This document shows, in pieces, positions 1 to 13,354 of a stretch of 64,000 bases of DNA. A program made the position numbers and the translations under genes. The stretch spans positions 238,294,104 to 238,358,103 of the forward strand of contig CM069432.1 of the NCBI GenBank assembly GCA_035610365.1, read 5' to 3'. The stretch is from Aquatica leii. Its lineage: Eukaryota; Arthropoda; Insecta; Coleoptera; Lampyridae. Below the pieces are notes generated by a model that was not told the DNA's origin, did not search any database, and saw only the letters and a list, made by a program, of their open reading frames with translations. Position 1 is the stretch's first letter. Each line of letters opens with the position of its first letter.

Positions 1-463
1 AGTTTGCGTAAATTAATTTTATGTCTATGTAATTTTTCTACTGGCATTAAAATTCCAACAACAGCTAACAATTTTGAACGGGTAAGGGATTTCCACTCTT
101 TGCTTGAGGCTTCGTGGGTTTGATTGTATATACCTTTTGGGCCTCCCTGTTAGTTTCGTCGCAAATAGTATTAAGGATTTCTGAAGTTATAAAGATCAAA
201 AACGCTTCTAAAACACTTTCAGTATTGGAGCTTGACACAGTCAGGTCAGACTTAACCGTGAATACCACATTAGACATATCTTTGTCATTAGATTCTGTAA
301 CTACCAAGTCAATATAAGAGTGATCTGACAGTTCTTCCACATTATCTTCTTCATAATCTATTATATCAGTGTCACTGTCATCGTCAATGGCGTATTCATC
401 GTCTACGTAACTTTCATTTGCTAGTTTTTCTAATTCTTCATATGAAAGAGAGCAAGAGCACAC
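1..463 (-). pseudogene. piggyBac-like transposase, N-terminal fragment running off the left edge
   Basis: A 132-codon minus-strand reading frame (463 to 65) begins with an acidic, low-complexity stretch rich in Asp, Glu and Ser. It then reads into a segment with ESVLEAFLIFITSEIL and CDETNREAQ, which resembles the start of the piggyBac core domain (DDE_Tnp_1_7), where an 'F..FFT.E+L..I...TN..A' pattern is typical. After the stop near 65 the homology-like reading continues in another frame with LLAVVGILMPVEKL and then a basic stretch, matching the family's 'G++++MG..K.......LW' segment, up to base 1. The element is therefore frameshifted and its catalytic part lies outside the window. piggyBac transposases cut and paste at TTAA sites. 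Another piggyBac relic, covering mostly the other half of the protein, lies at 57.9-59.1 kb in the opposite orientation. Family assignment is by motif recall. Confidence 0.55.
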
Positions 464-1356
464 TGCGTTTTTGATTTAGCTAAATATGAAAAATTGACAA
501 TGACTATGTATAAGCATACAATGTTACTTACAAAATTTAAAACTATGACAGACGCTAAAACAACCTTACAAAAATAAATAGATTGAAAGGTTATTGAACG
601 ACAAATCAAGAACAACACACTCGAACTACACAGTTTCACGTATTAGTTATAAATAAATAAAAATTATGTATTGTGTTGTATTTATAGTAAAGTACAAACA
701 AAAGGAATTGTCATAAAAGACCAAACAATAGCAAAAGTAATTACACCAGACACCACCTGTAGGGGCCTAAGCGGGGTAATCCGATTAGCCCAAGAGATAA
801 CTACAAGATTTAATAAAAATACAATAGTGCTTGGAACTATCTAATACTTATAGTTGTTCGTCAATGTGTAGATGAAGATTACCCAACAGATTATGGTAGA
901 TATGAAGAAAAATGTTATCACTGGGTAATGAAATTACCACCTTGGGCGGTTGAAGCATAAAACATAGTGTTTACGCAAAAATAATCTCTTTTAAATGCTT
1001 TACTTTAAAACAACATTCCCAAAAGCATTATTGTTTAACAGGTCTAACGATTGATAAACAACTGTTTAAATAACTTCGTGTTGATGATTATTTGCAACCA
1101 CTGATCTGTTCTAAGGCTATAGCAAAATTAAACTACGTAAAGCACATTTTTTTGCCGGAGGCGATCAAAAAGTTGAAAACTAATGTTACTACAATGACTG
1201 CACATTTTTTTGTTTCTCGAACAACGTCGCCTGCAGGCAAAATGAAATTGGTATCAAAAAATAAGTTTGGTTACAAGTGCTTTAATTAAATTTGCAGAGT
1301 TTTGAATAGAGATCCGGAAAATACGATGTGATACCTATAGCTTTTCTTTATACAGT
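464..1356. other. AT-rich DNA with one short coding-like relic
   Basis: No clear gene. At about 770-960 (+) the DNA is less AT-rich and reads, across one or two frame changes, as plausible protein (for example PDTTCRGLSGVIRLAQEIT and later DEDYPTDYGRYEEKCYHWVM). It ends at a stop near 958. I do not recognise the domain. It looks like a decayed exon or transposon ORF rather than an active gene. Confidence 0.3.
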
Positions 1357-2313
1357 GCACCAAGTATGGGATAATGGATTTATCTTGGTCTTGGTCAGAA
1401 TTATCAAAAACGCTTTGACACGTCAAATTGATTTATTTTAAAACAAACATTTTGCAGTATTTTTTAACTTTGCTACTCCCACCGCTTTTCCAAAAATGAC
1501 GCAATTGATTTTTTTAAATAGCAACCACATATTTTTTGAATAAAAGTTTAGTTGCAAAGACACTAGATTTAAATTTATTAAGAATAGCTTATCAAATTCT
1601 GATTTCAGAAATGTATACACACGTGGTTTTTAGTTGAATGGTTTTGAAGATGTTAAATATTTAAATTCAGGAAACAGGTAAAGGTTTCAATCATCAAACT
1701 AACACGGTTTCCTGCGAAAAAGTGAGTAGAGGGCGAAATAAGGTTGTTTTAAACAACTATTACAGTAATGTTCAAATTGGAAACCATTTGCTTCTTGACA
1801 ATGCACTTAAAATTCGGAACAAACATTTTGTAAGGTTTCTGGTGCTAATATTCTCATTTCTTCTAGAATTCTGTTTTTTTATGAATTTATTATTACTTAA
1901 TTGATTATCAATACAAAACTGACAATTTTAGCGAAAAACATTGTGCACACTATCAACGCTAAGCAACAAAACCATTTTTACCTGATCTAAAAACTTAATA
2001 AAAATAGCGTATTTGACATAAGAGATAATTTATTGATATTAAAAATGTAATATCTATAAAATGATTCAACTGAAGAGCATGTGTGTATACATTGCTAAAA
2101 TCAGAGTTTGATAAGATATCCAAAACTGTTACGAAAATGGGAGGTTGCTATTTAAAAAAAATGAAATGATAACGTCATTTTTGAAAAAAGGTAACAAATT
2201 TAAAAAATACTGCAAAATGTTTGTTTTAAAATAAATCAATTTGGCGTGTCAAAACGTTTTTTGATAATCCTGACAGAGACCAAGATAAATCCATTATTCC
2301 ATACTTTTGGTGC
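1357..2313. repeat. Long imperfect inverted repeat (foldback element), ~960 bp
   Basis: The left arm (about 1357-1624) and right arm (about 2080-2313) are reverse complements with moderate divergence. The outer ends share GCACCAAGTATGG against CCATACTTTTGGTGC. The middle shares ATAATGGATTTATCTTGGTC against GACCAAGATAAATCCATTAT. The inner ends share ATGTATACACAC against GTGTGTATACAT. The ~455-bp centre shows no transposase. It is probably a non-autonomous foldback DNA element or MITE. I did not find a convincing target-site duplication. Confidence 0.65.
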
Positions 2314-2551
2314 GCACATTTTTACAAATAAACGACAAAGACTCTTACATATATGTAGTATGCGTGATAATTCTATTGAAAATTTATTGTAATATTGATA
2401 ACATCCTTCAACGTGCAACATACAAGTAGTTCACAGGAGAAATCAACTAATGTAAAATACAAAGACATTTAAACTATTAAAACAAATATAACTCACACAT
2501 AAAATAATATAAAACAAATAAACTTATATGTTGAGGCAAAAATTTCATCAC

Positions 2552-2587
2552 CTGATGAAGTTGGGAAAGCTAGCCAACGAAACGTAG
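2552..2587 (+). repeat. CTGATGAAG-hairpin-CGAAACG motif, copy 1
   Basis: CTGATGAAG is followed by a hairpin (stem GTTGG/CCAAC around GAAAGCTAG) and then GAAACGTAG. The same layout occurs at 13443-13476 (-), 13848-13880 (+) and 58064-58095 (-). It looks like the conserved core of a hammerhead ribozyme (CUGAUGA, stem II, GAAA). However, an extra A sits between CTGATGA and stem II, and I cannot find a good stem I, stem III or NUH cleavage site here. The hammerhead reading is a hypothesis; the repeated motif itself is plain in the sequence. Confidence 0.55.
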
Positions 2588-2879
2588 TAAACAATAAGTA
2601 ATTAAATTAATTTTTGTTGATTGGTGCCTCCCTTCCACGTCAAAAGATTTATTTTAGTATAGTATCAATACTACAATTCTATATTTACTGAGTTGCTTTT
2701 TATTTCGATGTTTTGCGTTGTACAACAGAGTTGTATAATATTCATATTTTCGTATAAACAATTTTGTTGTAATAATGTTTTTTTGTATAATTTGAGCTAT
2801 AGCTCTCGTCCTTATATTCTTATAATTATTTTATTTGTATTTTATGTATTATTACAATTTCAGTCAGCCTAACGTATTC

Positions 2880-5360
2880 TCGAAAGAGGTGGCATAAACT
2901 CGAAAAAACCCACCAATCGTCGAAACCCAAAAAGGATAGAATGGATTATAGCCGCGTTCAATACAAGAACAATGCGTGACAAAGAAAAACTAATTGAACT
3001 AGAAACAGAAATAGAAAATAAAATGGACAATAATAAGTTTGGCTAAAATGCAAAGAGAGGGAAAACCATGCGTAAAGCTAAAAAGTAAATATGTGTTGTT
3101 CTCCAAGAGATTTGAAAAAGAAAGGTGGAATTCTAATTAATAAAAAGTAAACAGACAAAATCAGCAAATACAAACTTGTATCAAAAACTGTTATTTCAAT
3201 AGTAATATATATAAATAACAGGTACAAATGAAAAGTTATCCAGTATATTCCCTCACATCGACCGACGAAGATGAAGAGGTAGAAGCATTATACAACGAGG
3301 CGCTAAAAGCAAATAAAACAAGGTACACAATGATAATTAATAGGCGACTTTAACTCCAAACGAGTAAGGAATAGGTCCATTTGGGTTAAGAAAAAGAAAT
3401 GCTAATGGAGATACACTTGTCACCTATGCTTAGAAAAACAACCTATACTTAATGAATACTTACTTAAAGAAACCGAAACAAAGAAGATGGACATGGCCAA
3501 GTCCATATGGAGACGTACAAAACGAGATCGATATTTCATATGTAATGACAAAAACATAATCATAGATACGGCGGTATTAAACTCAAACGTAGGAAGTGAC
3601 TACAAGATGGTAAAGGCAAAAGAACAAATTAATAAAAAATAGAAAGACAAAAATTAATAGCAAAAACAGGAAAAAATATAGACCCAGTAGAAATAAGAAA
3701 GCAAACTACAAATACATTAAAGAGGAATATATGCAACACGCAGAAGAGCTATTAAAATTAGACCCTAAACACAGAATTAACAAATGATATTCAGTTGGTA
3801 GCTGAAAAACTAAAAACCAAGGGGAAAAAACACTAAAAGTTAGGGTAAGGTAGAAAATCGAACAGAAGGAAATAATAGAAATATATGAAACAATCTGGAA
3901 CGAAATAGGAGATAATACTAGAAGGTATAAAAATACAAACATAAAAAAAAACAAAAGGAAAAGCCTAAAAAAACTGCGATCAAAAATGAACAAAGGAAAA
4001 CACCAAATCCCGGAACTAGTAAACGAAAAAAACAAAAAAATTACAAAAAAAGAGGAATTAACTGGATAAATAAAAACATTGTATCGTACATTATATGAGA
4101 GCTGAAATGCTCCACCAATAGGAAAAAAAGAGTATCACAAACATTGCGTCAGAGGAACTACCCGAAATAACAGAAGAAGAAAATAAACAACATTTTAAAG
4201 AAATTGAGCCCAATGAGAAAATAAGATAACAGTAGCAATGGTCAAATGTAAAGGTAAATCTGTTCTAGAACAACTAAAACGAAACTACATCAAATGTCTA
4301 ATGGAGTCTTGGATACCAAACTCTTCGTTAAATGCCGTAGTAACCCGAATCGTCAAGAACGGAAACAGATACAATTCGATCAGTAGTGCACAAACTATTT
4401 ACAAAGATAATAACTTAAAGACTAACAAATAAATATATATTTATCATTCACGCGAGCAAGCCGGATTTAAAAGACATTACAGCACGGTAGATCACTTACA
4501 GACGATGCGAATATTAATAAAAAAAAGCTAATGAATACATTATAGAACTACGCATAGTAATGATAGAAGTTAAAAAAGCATTTGACCTAATAGAGATATC
4601 GGCTGAACGCTCTAAGTAATTACAGAGTAGACGAAAAATACACAGAGTTTAATAAATCCGTATACGAATATGCAATAACACAAATAATAACAGCATTACA
4701 AACCAGTAAACTCAATACGCATTGTGGAGTACGTTAAGAGGAGTCAATGTTCCCAAATTATTTACATTAGCTTTGGAAGACATGCTTAGAAAATTAGACT
4801 GGGAAAAAAAAGAGTGACAATAGATGGAAAAAAACTGAACTACCTAAGTTTTGCCGATAGTATAACACTGATAGCAAAAGATAAAGAAGAACTACAAGAA
4901 ATGTTAGAAGAGCTAAAAAACGAACCAAGACAAATTGGAATGAATAAACAATAAAAAAACAAATACTTAACAAATGACATACAAAAAGAACACTGAACCT
5001 TGGGCTCTAATCAAAGGCATCATACACAGGTTCCAAGTAAAACAAAGAGCTACGGAGAGAAGAATGCTGAACATCAAATTTCGCGACCTTATCACCAACA
5101 CAGAAGTACGCAGGGTAAAAAACGTAGTGGAACGGCTTTGTGTCCTGAGATGGAGCTGGGTGGGATATGTAGGTAGGATAAGAGCAGATAGATGGACACA
5201 AATAATTATGGAATGAAAACTTCAAGGAAATAAGAAAAGCCGAGGAAGACGGTAAATCAGGTGGACGGATGACATTAAGAAATTTTTAGGACACAATTGG
5301 ATGAGAGAAGCACGCAACAGAGAAAAGTGGAAATATCTAAGGAAGCCTTAGGTCCGATAA
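2880..5360 (+). pseudogene. Decayed LINE retrotransposon (RTE-like, endonuclease plus reverse transcriptase)
   Basis: Reading across several frames gives the parts of one non-LTR polyprotein in order. An APE-type endonuclease start lies near 2960 (AAFNTRTMRDKEKLIELE). The endonuclease core lies at about 3220-3600, with 'YS.TS..DEE', 'GDF NSK', 'RRWTWPSPYGD' and 'NEIDY'-like strings. Next comes a basic linker, then reverse-transcriptase pieces at 4450-4960: EQAGFK, VKKAFDL (motif A), PKLFTLALEDML (motif B region) and LSFADSITLIAK (motif C). The C-terminal tail at 4974-5216 contains RATERRMLNIKFRD and LRWSWVGYVGRI. This tail and the endonuclease resemble the RTE-type proteins often annotated as craniofacial development protein 2-like. 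The catalytic FADD is FADS here, the QGD of motif B appears deleted, and there are many stops, so the copy is dead. Clade assignment is by recall. Confidence 0.8.
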
Positions 5361-8300
5361 CAGTAAAAAATTGTTTCATCCAAACATCAAAGCGCATTAT
5401 AAGAATTTTAACAACATCGCAAACTATGTTATTTAATTCAAAACAAAATTTCTCATTAAACTAATGCAAATTTACTCAAAAAACAACAGTTTATTTTTTC
5501 AAAATAATAAGTACAACTATATTTATGATTATAGATAATTTTATTTTTCTGATAATGAATAATCTATTAAAATTTGATCTTAATTATAATTTTTAATTTA
5601 CACAAACGTAATATGTTAAATTTTTGGCATTTGATATAGCTGTAGTTTTTCATTTCATAAAAATACCTAAAGAGAAGTTTTTAACAAGTTGAAACAAGTT
5701 TTAATGATGCATTGGTTAACCAAAGATCGTGACGAAAAGTGAAACTTTTCTTGTTAACACTTTTCTTTACTATTTCAGTTAGCTACACTTTTTTTAATTC
5801 ATTTTAATTATCAACGTAAATTAAAATAAACAAATTATTAATATTCGCGGATAAGGAAACTGACCTCAACGCAGACTGCTTCTACTAATAATGTCGACGT
5901 TTCAACAATCGAAGATTAAACATTTTTTTGACCACATTACTACGCTGAAATGTCAGTTCTACTGTCGGACAAAAAGGTCGCTGATGTCCTTCAAAAACAA
6001 TAGCCTGTAAAACCGTTTGACTCGGGTATCCCTAAATACGCAACAATTTTTTTTGATAAATTATAGAAGTAGTTTTAAATTCAAATACTTTTTGTAAAGT
6101 TTAATTCCGTTCATTCCTTCTTCCAGTGTAACTGTAAAGACTCGTATTTTCTTTGTTTTCGTATCATGTAATTTTATGACCAAAATATGCCTGCTTAGTA
6201 CTTTTAGGGAACGTAATACTTCCGCCCGACATGCTCAATGCAATGCAGTTACCAACACTACGTTTATGAACAGAGAACTGGCATAATAAATTTCTTTATC
6301 CATTACTAAGACTTTGCTACATAATTGTCATTTTGACGTTTCCAAACCAGCAATTTTTTATATGCGGAATTATTCACATTTTCAATTATTTGTAAAGCAC
6401 TTCTCAGCATCGAGTACACTGACCATAGTGTTGAAGCTTTAAGAGTTTTCACCTACGAATATTTAAAAATCAATGTTAATAAAGTTTATAAATAAAACAA
6501 ACATTTTCAACAAAGTAGGCAATTAGAATATCTGTATTTGCTTTTTCCACATTTTTTTCATTCTTTAAGCCACAAAACTGCTAGTGAGTCTCGTACTTTG
6601 CTTTGGTAATAAACTTGACTGCTTCTAATACCAATTGTAATTTTTTTTATTAATCTCGTATTATAGACTCATTTTCGATAAACGTTTTTTGACAAATTAT
6701 TTACTTGCTCATATGTTTTGTTTCTATGTCAACAAAGGCTTGACATACCTTGCTAAGATATTATCGTTCTTTGACACTCTCGTAACAGCTTTATTTTTGT
6801 ACACGAAAAAACAACAAGGTGTACAAGTTAAAAAAGTGTTAGTGTTAATTTGATCGCCTTATGAGTTTACACTCATTGAAACACTATCACTTTTCTAAAC
6901 TTGTAGAATAATTCCCTATAGTTGTAACAAAGACTAGTTTTAAATAAGATTGATGATGGTAACGACTTTCATTTTTTTTCAACCTCTTTAAATTTCTCTT
7001 AGTTTATCAGAATGCCTAACAAAGTTTGCCGTATTCAGAGTACCCAAATTAAATAAATATTTTCTAAATATCTAGTGCACCCGTTGTTCTGCAATCAAAC
7101 AATGACCGTGAAGTGACAGATAAAGTCATAAATATTCTTAATGACGATCAGTTATGTCAGTAGAACTATACAAAACGGATAACTATTTCTATAACACAGA
7201 GCAACTAATCAATAAGATTTAAAGTAGATTGAAAACTAGATTATGTGTAAAAAAATTCAATATCTTTCGATCAAGTGCTAAAAAATATTTTATTTCTCTT
7301 TGCCATCTGTGTCAAGAGCTCAATCCATTGAACATAAAGAACATAGTCAAGAATTTACAAAATGTCTTTGTAAAACCAAATGTCAATAAAAAAATGTGCT
7401 TGTTTAAGGATAATATTTATGTTCTTAAAAATGTCTTTAGCTGTACAAATAGATCACAAAATTATATTTTTATAGAATACTTACAAAAAGATTTTTTATG
7501 TATGAAATATTTGTAACTGTAATAATGGGTTGCGAATTAAATACTAAGCTGAAATGTGTTTTTCGTAATATACCTATTAACCAATTAATATAAATAACGC
7601 TTACTGTTCATTAGGGAATTCATATAATGTTTAGGTAATATCTGAAAAATACTGTTTAAAAATGCATTTCATAAACTGCCTAAACATGTCAGTGATTACA
7701 TGAAATCGGTAGCCATTATTTAAAATACTACGATTTGCCTGTAACATATGCATTACAATAATTGGTTTATTATATTGTGAATTTATTTGTTTTGTATAAA
7801 CATATAAATAACTGTTTTTATCAATCAATTTTAATTCAGCTATTTTTATTGCCGTTTATTTGGTTTCACTTTATTTTTGTATAAATTAAGCTTTCTTAAA
7901 GATTTCTTCTGTACGTCAAATACATCAATTCTTAATGGACGTTCTTTGGAACTCAATCGGGCCGTTTTTCATAATGTTATTGTGGTTTTATTAAAGCTAT
8001 TAGTTTCCCACAAACAATTTGTGTGTTGCCTGATTTTACTTTTTTAACTAATGTTTCAAAGTATTAGCTCGAAAATTATAAAATTATAGTTTTATAGTTT
8101 TTTACAATTTATACAATAGTTTCAATGTTTGTTTCAGTTGTATTTGAATTTACTTATAGTCTAACAATAATTAAAATTTAAAGTTTTCGTACACAATGTT
8201 TTAAGAATGTATAATTGATATTTGTATAGAACTTGCACATTGAAGACTTATCTACAAATAACTAAAATTAAACTTTAGTTTTATTTAAACAAACTCAACT

Positions 8301-10528
8301 ACATTAGTATTTTTTTAATTTTTGTCAATTTTGGTAATTAATCTGTTTTTTAGCAAAAAAATTAATAAAAATTTTTTTCAATAAAAAACGAACCGACTTA
8401 AAAAAATGCATCGAATAAAATGCACTAAAAAGTAAATAATAATTTAATTTAACGAAAGTTTTATTTACATAATTTTTTTTTTGTTATCAACGCATGTATG
8501 ACATTGGCATAGGATTATGCTTAATTCTTAACAATTACTTTGGCAGTAATAGATTTTAATCAAATGTGTTTGGCAACTACTTCAAAAAGTAATTTTAACT
8601 AAATAAAAATTTCGTCGTTTAATTGTAATTAAATTAAATTATTTTTTATTTTTTGTTTGTTTGCAAAGTGCAAAGCACGTATGTTAAAAATTTAGAAATA
8701 ATTTTTGTTTGGTAAATCACATTTACTTATTTTTATGTTTGATTATAAAACATTTACTAAATTGTATGTTGTGCATTTTTAACATATGTAGTTTTAAAAA
8801 AAATCAATAAGTAGTCGTAGAAAAAGATTAAAAACTCAAAAAAAAATAGATAAAATACACAGCTTGTTAATATTTCAATAAAAGTCTTGTTACGAAATAT
8901 TGTACTACGTGATATATTGTTTAAAAAATATATAATCAAAATAAATTATAGTAAAATAATGATGGTAATAATTTATTTATTATCTGAAAGTTATAGTTTA
9001 CATTGTAGATAACTGTTTGTTACGGTACAAAATTTTAAATTCAAGTACAGCATAACTTTCTCAGAGTGATGTCGATTCAAATAGAAATTATCCTGCATTG
9101 ACGACTTTGTCGGATAAATTGACTATTGTTGCATAATGAATATTTATTTTAAACATTTATCTTTTAAACAAAAGCTTGTTTATGTAACAATTACTGTTTT
9201 TTGTAATACGTTTAAACAGGTGGAACGTTTATATTAATATTATTCTTTACTGTTATCTGAGAATCAGTAAAAGCATACAAACGTCGTTTAGGAAAAAATT
9301 CAATTAAACAATTATAATATTATACTTATATACAATGTTTTTTTTGTTATAAAATGTATGCTTTTGAGACTTTCTGGTAGATAGTTGCGATAACCGATAT
9401 CTTTATTTTTACTTTACTATTTTAATATTTCTTGGAACAAAAACATTTTTATTTGCTAGTATATCATATAAGGTGATATCTTTATTTAATGTAAGAAATT
9501 GTAGATTTTGGTTCGTTATTGACACAAGTTTAAAAGTATATAGTCTATAAAACGTCCGCATATTTTTTTCTATAAATATGTTCTAATATAATTCATAATC
9601 TAAATTAAAAAATAGACGAATTATCCTTTTCTGTATTTTAAAGTGTCAAATTGTTTAAGAACTATGACTTATTAAAAAAATACAATAATCGACAGTAATA
9701 TAAGCACTTCTATGGTGAAAATTTTATAAAATATGTCTAGTAACAGTTTTTTATTACTTTAAATGTCCACTACCATATAAAGGTTTAAAATATTGTATTC
9801 CCATATGTAATTTACAGATACCGATTTCATGGGGAATTTTCGACACAAATATTGTATGAAAAAAGTGACCAAAAAGATGTCTAATTGATTCCCGAGAATT
9901 TTGCTGTTTGGGTAATATTTAACAGATTATGATTTGTTAGTACTTAATTACAGTTAGTTTAACATCTTAACACGCTTAACACAAGAATATAGAGTTGCGT
10001 GAGATTCATTACTGTAAATTTCATTTAAAATCTATACAAATTTCTAGAATGCAGTATAATGGTATATAATTAGTCGTCTAGCTCTTCAATAATTAATCTT
10101 TGGTCTATATATGAACAACGTAAAGTACGTATATCATTTCTTTAATTAGGTTGGTAAAGTAATTCGGTAGGAGGAGCAAATAAACAACTTAAGATTTTTT
10201 ATGGCGACATTTTATCGACATTTGACACTTATGTCGTGGACTTAAAGACTACTTTGCTCTAACTTTTTCATGTAAGGTCTACGTTGTTTGTACCAAAATC
10301 ATATTGGAACTCGTCTTACGTAAAATTAGGAACGTTAATCATTTTTTGCGCAGCTAATGTACCAAAGGTTTTGTTAGCGATGTAACACACTTAAAAAAGG
10401 CACAATTTTCAAAAAATCACCGAGATCTTACTATTGGTAACACATTAGCGATTAAAGTGTTAAGTGTTTTTCCATTCTTTGAACTTTCATGTAAGTACTT
10501 ATTGATATATAGATTCAAGGTACCATAC
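5361..10528. other. AT-rich DNA without a recognisable gene
   Basis: Short open frames occur (for example 7229-7516) but have no start context, homology or codon structure that I trust. One dispersed repeat is listed separately at 8385-8650. Part of 10270-10390 resembles the reverse complement of 16330-16440 (shared TTAGCGATGTAACA and CAGCTAATGTA), suggesting another old repeat family. Confidence 0.5.
8385..8650 (+). repeat. Dispersed repeat, copy related to 21283-21515
   Basis: The strings AATAAAATGCACTAAAAAGT and ATAATTTAATTTAA, and a distal TTTAATTGTAATTAAATTAA, recur in the same order at 21283-21515 with moderate divergence. Both copies start near a CGACTTAAAAAA or CGACTTCAAAAAA string. 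The class is unknown. The string resembles 'ACCGACTTCAAAAA' motifs I associate with insect non-autonomous elements, but I cannot assign a family. Confidence 0.5.
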
Positions 10529-11723
10529 ATAGGGTGTGTCGCACAAAACTATGAATAACTCTGTATCTTTTTACACAGTTAAATTCCATTTTTGATGGAC
10601 TTTGTATAAGAAATTATATAGTTTATTGTGAAAATTGATGATACTGATTCAAAACAAAGTTTAATAAACAAGCACAACAATAGTATAACAAAAGAACAAT
10701 TAATTAATTAACATTATTGAAAATATTAAACACAATTCAGACAAGTGTTCAAATAAGCCGTCATTTTGTTTTCTTGAAACTACCAAACGTCTAACGTTGC
10801 TTGACTCTAGCTAACTTATATTGCTCAATTGAAACAAATGCTCAAGTTATTCTGTTTTGCATATCCCCAATAGTAGTAACTTGTTTTTTAACGTAACCCC
10901 ATAAAAATAGTTTATTAGTGTTAGGTCTGGGGAACGTACAGGCCACGCAATAGTAACACTCGTCCAATCCAACGACGTGGATAAACCCGGCCTAGAAACT
11001 GACGAAAATTTCTATTAGGATGCACATAAACCTTTTAATATTGAAATTTACATCTTTAAGTAATATTAAAAGATCGTCTTGGATAAATAAAATATAATTG
11101 AAAAAATCACCATTTTCTTCCACAATTTTATATTCGATTTAAAAAGTTCACTATATTCTGAAAAGATTCGCTATCTACTTCACGATGTAGTTCTATGTGA
11201 TAAGCGTGAATCTTTTGCTTTAACATATTTCTGGATTTTCTAAAACTTTTAGTAGCACTTCTAACACATTTTCCTCATTTACTCTGTTACTAAAAATTTA
11301 TTTACTAGCGTAACATACAGCACCAATTGCTGCAAATTTTCCTGCTTTTTTCAAAAAGTATTTTTCTTGAAATTCTTGCGTTGGGATATTTTTGTTGATA
11401 AATTCGTCTTGCTAACAAAGAATTTTTTTTTAGTCTCACCAATACAATATACTATGTTTATCAACTTTTCGTGTGTGAAATTCATGATTAACAAATTTTT
11501 GGAAACTATTGTAATACCTACCAATGCTGGGAAAACAATTGTTTCAAATTTATTAACAGCAGCCTACATTTTGAATTAATAACTAATTTTTTTCCAAAAA
11601 CATTATCGTTTTTCACAATAAAACATACAAAGTATTATACCGTTGTAAAGTCTAAAAGAATAGAATTTAACAGTAAAAAGAACAGGGTTTACATTCGTGG
11701 TTTCGCGTTTGGACACACCCTCT
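10529..11723 (-). mobile_element. Tc1/mariner-like DNA transposon relic (helix-turn-helix plus DDE transposase)
   Basis: The ends carry a short inverted repeat, GGGTGTGTC at 10532-10540 and its reverse complement at about 11712-11720, next to TA dinucleotides. On the minus strand, about 11580 to 11340 reads as an N-terminal helix-turn-helix-like segment (NFTHEKLINIVYCIGE) and about 10980 to 10790 reads as a transposase C-terminus. The latter includes a degenerate 'WIGR...WP.RSPDL.PLDFFLWGYVK' region, seen as PRPNTNKLFLWGYVKKQV in one frame. This layout matches the mariner-like family whose N-terminus is annotated DUF4817 in insects. The reading frame is broken many times and the central DDE region is unreadable, so it is inactive. 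The exact boundaries are uncertain by a few bases. Confidence 0.6.
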
Positions 11724-13354
11724 ATACGATACCTCGAATTGGAATTTCAATAAGCACTTGAAAGTTCAGGGTATGGAAAACACTTGTCACTTTTTACTGG
11801 GTTTTCGATCATAAAATCTAAACGGTGCATAATTGGCCTATAAACGTTTGAGTCGTTTTAATCAGAATTAAAAGAGCTTTATAATGATGCAAAATATAAG
11901 GGGGATTTTATTTATAAAAAATATAAGTTTGGTGCGCCACTCTCACGGAGAGAAATCTGCAATCACTAGTTATGAATAGTATGTTCATAAATTACACATT
12001 TAATAAAATTTATAAAATATGAATTATATTATGATGTTATGCGTAATACGCATACAACATTCCTAAGAGTGCAATTTCTATGCGTTACGTGTATTCATGT
12101 ATTATGAATATGGTTTATAAATGTAATAAAGTTATGAATTGTTTTCATATTTTACTAGTTATCACTATAGTTATAATTTTATCTTAAGTTATGAACAAAC
12201 CTTCTTATATTATGATACATCAGCAAAACCAGCAGAACGTTTCACACGCAGATAGTGTGTGCATTGCATCAACTAAAGAAGTGATTTTATCAACTGATCA
12301 AAAGGTAAGCAAAATGTAATAAAATTGTCATATATTTCTGTTTTTTGAGTTATAATGTTTGTATATTAATTATTTTCTACGAATATACATAAGATACAAA
12401 TATTAGTACTTATAACACATTCACATACAAATTTATAATTCTTGCGTAAACTAGTAGGTAACGAAAATATATTACATTATAAAGTATGTATTTGTATGAG
12501 GTGTGTATACCAAATTAATTTGCCGTTTATCTCAATTTTACATTATATATTGTGCGTATTTCCATTTCTTAAAATTAATATTAAAAACGTTTATAAATAC
12601 TAACAATCCAAAGTAGGTACATATGTTCTGTTTTGTATTTAAAATGATAAGATTCTCCGGTATCAGCTACTGTCAAAAATGTTTATATAAATTAGAATTT
12701 TACAACACGTTCTAGTCATTTATGCACATACGTCTAAGGTAATCAAATCCCTATCGCGAAACGATTCAAGGAATTATATTCGCCGGTACACGTATTTATT
12801 ACCACAAAAACATGCAGTTGTCAAAGTAGTCATAGTATCCGAAGTAATCAAAATAACGAATACAAAAAGTAAAAGTAACGAATAGTAACGATTACTCAAA
12901 AGTAACGAAATTCACCATCACTTTAACTTGAATTAGAATTAGATATACAAGATGTTCAAAGTTATCTGTTTATTATTGCTATTTTGATTAATATTAAAGC
13001 TACGAATTAGATTAAATTGAAAGTTGAAACACTTTTGATCACTTTCTGTTTATTTACATTTTCTAATACACATACTTCTTATTTCTAGATTTGCGTCGCT
13101 ATAATTTAACTAAAGTATTGCAAAGAGTTGTAAAACCTAAAAGCCGTAAGAAAATAGACAATAAGGTATGGAAAGTTAGCATTGGAGATACATGGAAGTT
13201 TTTTAGTTCTGAAGTGAGAACAGTGGCAGATATGTGTAGTAAGGATGACGATAATCTAGTTTGCTTTGGTAACGGATAATATTACGCATTTATACAATAA
13301 TTTTCTTATAAACTTTTGATGCCTACTTTAAAATAATGGATTTGATAAACGTTG

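Noticed and set aside
12192..13279. Possible two-exon gene: an ATG frame at 12192-12305 ending in a GT donor, and a frame at 13091-13279 after a TTTCTAG acceptor.
   Set aside because: Joining at the visible donor and acceptor puts the second part out of frame, with a stop after six codons. Neither part resembles a known protein.
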